Both the position numbers and the translations under genes were made by a program. This document shows positions 6,410 to 6,690 of a stretch of 6,690 nt of DNA, piece by piece. Under the pieces are notes generated by a model. The model worked only from the letters and a program-made list of their open reading frames with translations. It was not told the DNA's origin and ran no database searches. Each line of letters starts with the position of its first letter. The stretch's first letter is position 1. The stretch is from Zavarzinia sp. (GTDB lineage: Bacteria > Pseudomonadota > Alphaproteobacteria > Zavarziniales > Zavarziniaceae): NCBI GenBank assembly GCA_028694545.1, contig JAQVKV010000130.1:1-6690 (forward strand), written 5' to 3'.

Positions 6410-6451
6410 TCCCCGTCTCCCCCTGTCCGGCGGCCCGGCGCCTTCCCGCAA
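6410..6451. other. Short convergent gap between mlaC and the hydrolase gene
   Basis: 42 bp separate two stop codons facing each other. The gap is C-rich (CCCCGTCTCCCCC), with GGCGG/CGGCGCC motifs but no stem followed by a T-run on either strand. No terminator can be supported, so read-through or Rho-dependent ending is possible. Confidence 0.4.
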
Positions 6452-6690
6452 TCAGGCCAAGGCCCGGTCGCCGACGAAGGGGTTGGTACGTCGCTCTTCC
6501 CCGAAGGTCGAGACCGGCCCGTGCCCCGGTACGAAGGTGACGTCGGCCCCCAGCGGCCAGAGCTGACCTGTGATCGAGCGCACCAGCGTATCATGGTCGC
6601 CGCGCGGAAAGTCGGTGCGGCCGATCGACCCCTTGAACAGCACATCGCCCACGATCGCCAGTTTCGACGGCGCATGGAAGAAGATCACAT
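6452..6690 (-). CDS. Metallo-beta-lactamase-fold hydrolase (glyoxalase II-like, YcbL type), C-terminal part only
   Basis: The frame runs from the right edge to a TGA at 6454-6452 and gives the last 78 complete residues. The first complete codon is a GTG at 6688 that reads as an internal Val, since the frame is still open at the edge. Visible family marks are [20 protein letters not shown], whose Asp after IVG is the usual bridging metal ligand, and [17 protein letters not shown], whose His in PGHGP is a late zinc ligand, followed by NPFVGD near the end. This pattern is typical of small YcbL/GloB2-like proteins of about 210 aa that hydrolyse thioesters such as hydroxyacylglutathione. The HxHxDH motif would be in the missing N-terminal part. 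The fragment cannot show the substrate. It converges on mlaC and has no evident link with it. Confidence 0.88.
   Translation of the reverse strand, partial: VIFFHAPSKLAIVGDVLFKGSIGRTDFPRGDHDTLVRSITGQLWPLGADVTFVPGHGPVSTFGEERRTNPFVGDRALA

Noticed and set aside
6410..6451. Bidirectional terminator between the convergent genes
   Set aside because: No stem of useful length followed by a T-run is visible on either strand; only short GC-rich direct repeats are present.
6686..6688. GTG 6688 as the real start of the hydrolase
   Set aside because: A start there would remove the metal-binding HxHxDH half of the fold. The frame is open at the edge, and VIFFH is typical internal sequence of the family, so the gene is cut rather than short.

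Overview
The window looks like ordinary chromosome from a GC-rich alphaproteobacterium, perhaps Rhodospirillales-like. The evidence is high GC with strong third-position G/C bias, an ArsR-methyltransferase regulator joined to metF and metH, and an adjacent mlaA-mlaC pair. The lineage is an inference from gene order and protein style, not from a database match.

Left two thirds, minus strand (4672 down to 1): a methionine/one-carbon operon. A near-perfect 24-bp palindrome (4649-4672) lies just upstream of a gene for an N-terminal ArsR-type winged helix fused to a class I SAM-dependent methyltransferase fold (4621-3665). This gene overlaps metF (3668-2805, methylenetetrahydrofolate reductase) by an ATGA junction. 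metF is followed after 9 bp by metH (2795 to beyond position 1, cobalamin-dependent methionine synthase), whose Shine-Dalgarno sequence covers the metF stop codon. MetF makes 5-methyl-THF, MetH uses it to methylate homocysteine, and the methionine feeds SAM. The regulator, which should bind SAM or SAH, is well placed to sense the product and control the operon through the palindrome.

Right third, plus strand (4889-6409): mlaA (outer-membrane phospholipid-removing lipoprotein, formerly VacJ) and mlaC (periplasmic phospholipid carrier). They are separated by 96 bp containing a strong hairpin. Both act in retrograde phospholipid transport that keeps the outer membrane asymmetric. The inner-membrane MlaFED(B) complex is not in this window. 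A 20-bp imperfect tandem repeat sits in the signal-peptide coding region of mlaA.

Right edge, minus strand (6690-6452): the C-terminal part of a metallo-beta-lactamase-fold hydrolase of the glyoxalase II-like (YcbL-type) group, convergent with mlaC and cut by the window edge.

No mobile element, tRNA, rRNA, CRISPR array or phage gene is visible. I see no convincing new system. The most rewarding items are the palindrome with its ArsR-methyltransferase regulator and the twin-arginine-like signal of MlaC. Several very long open frames opposite the real genes are codon-bias shadows.
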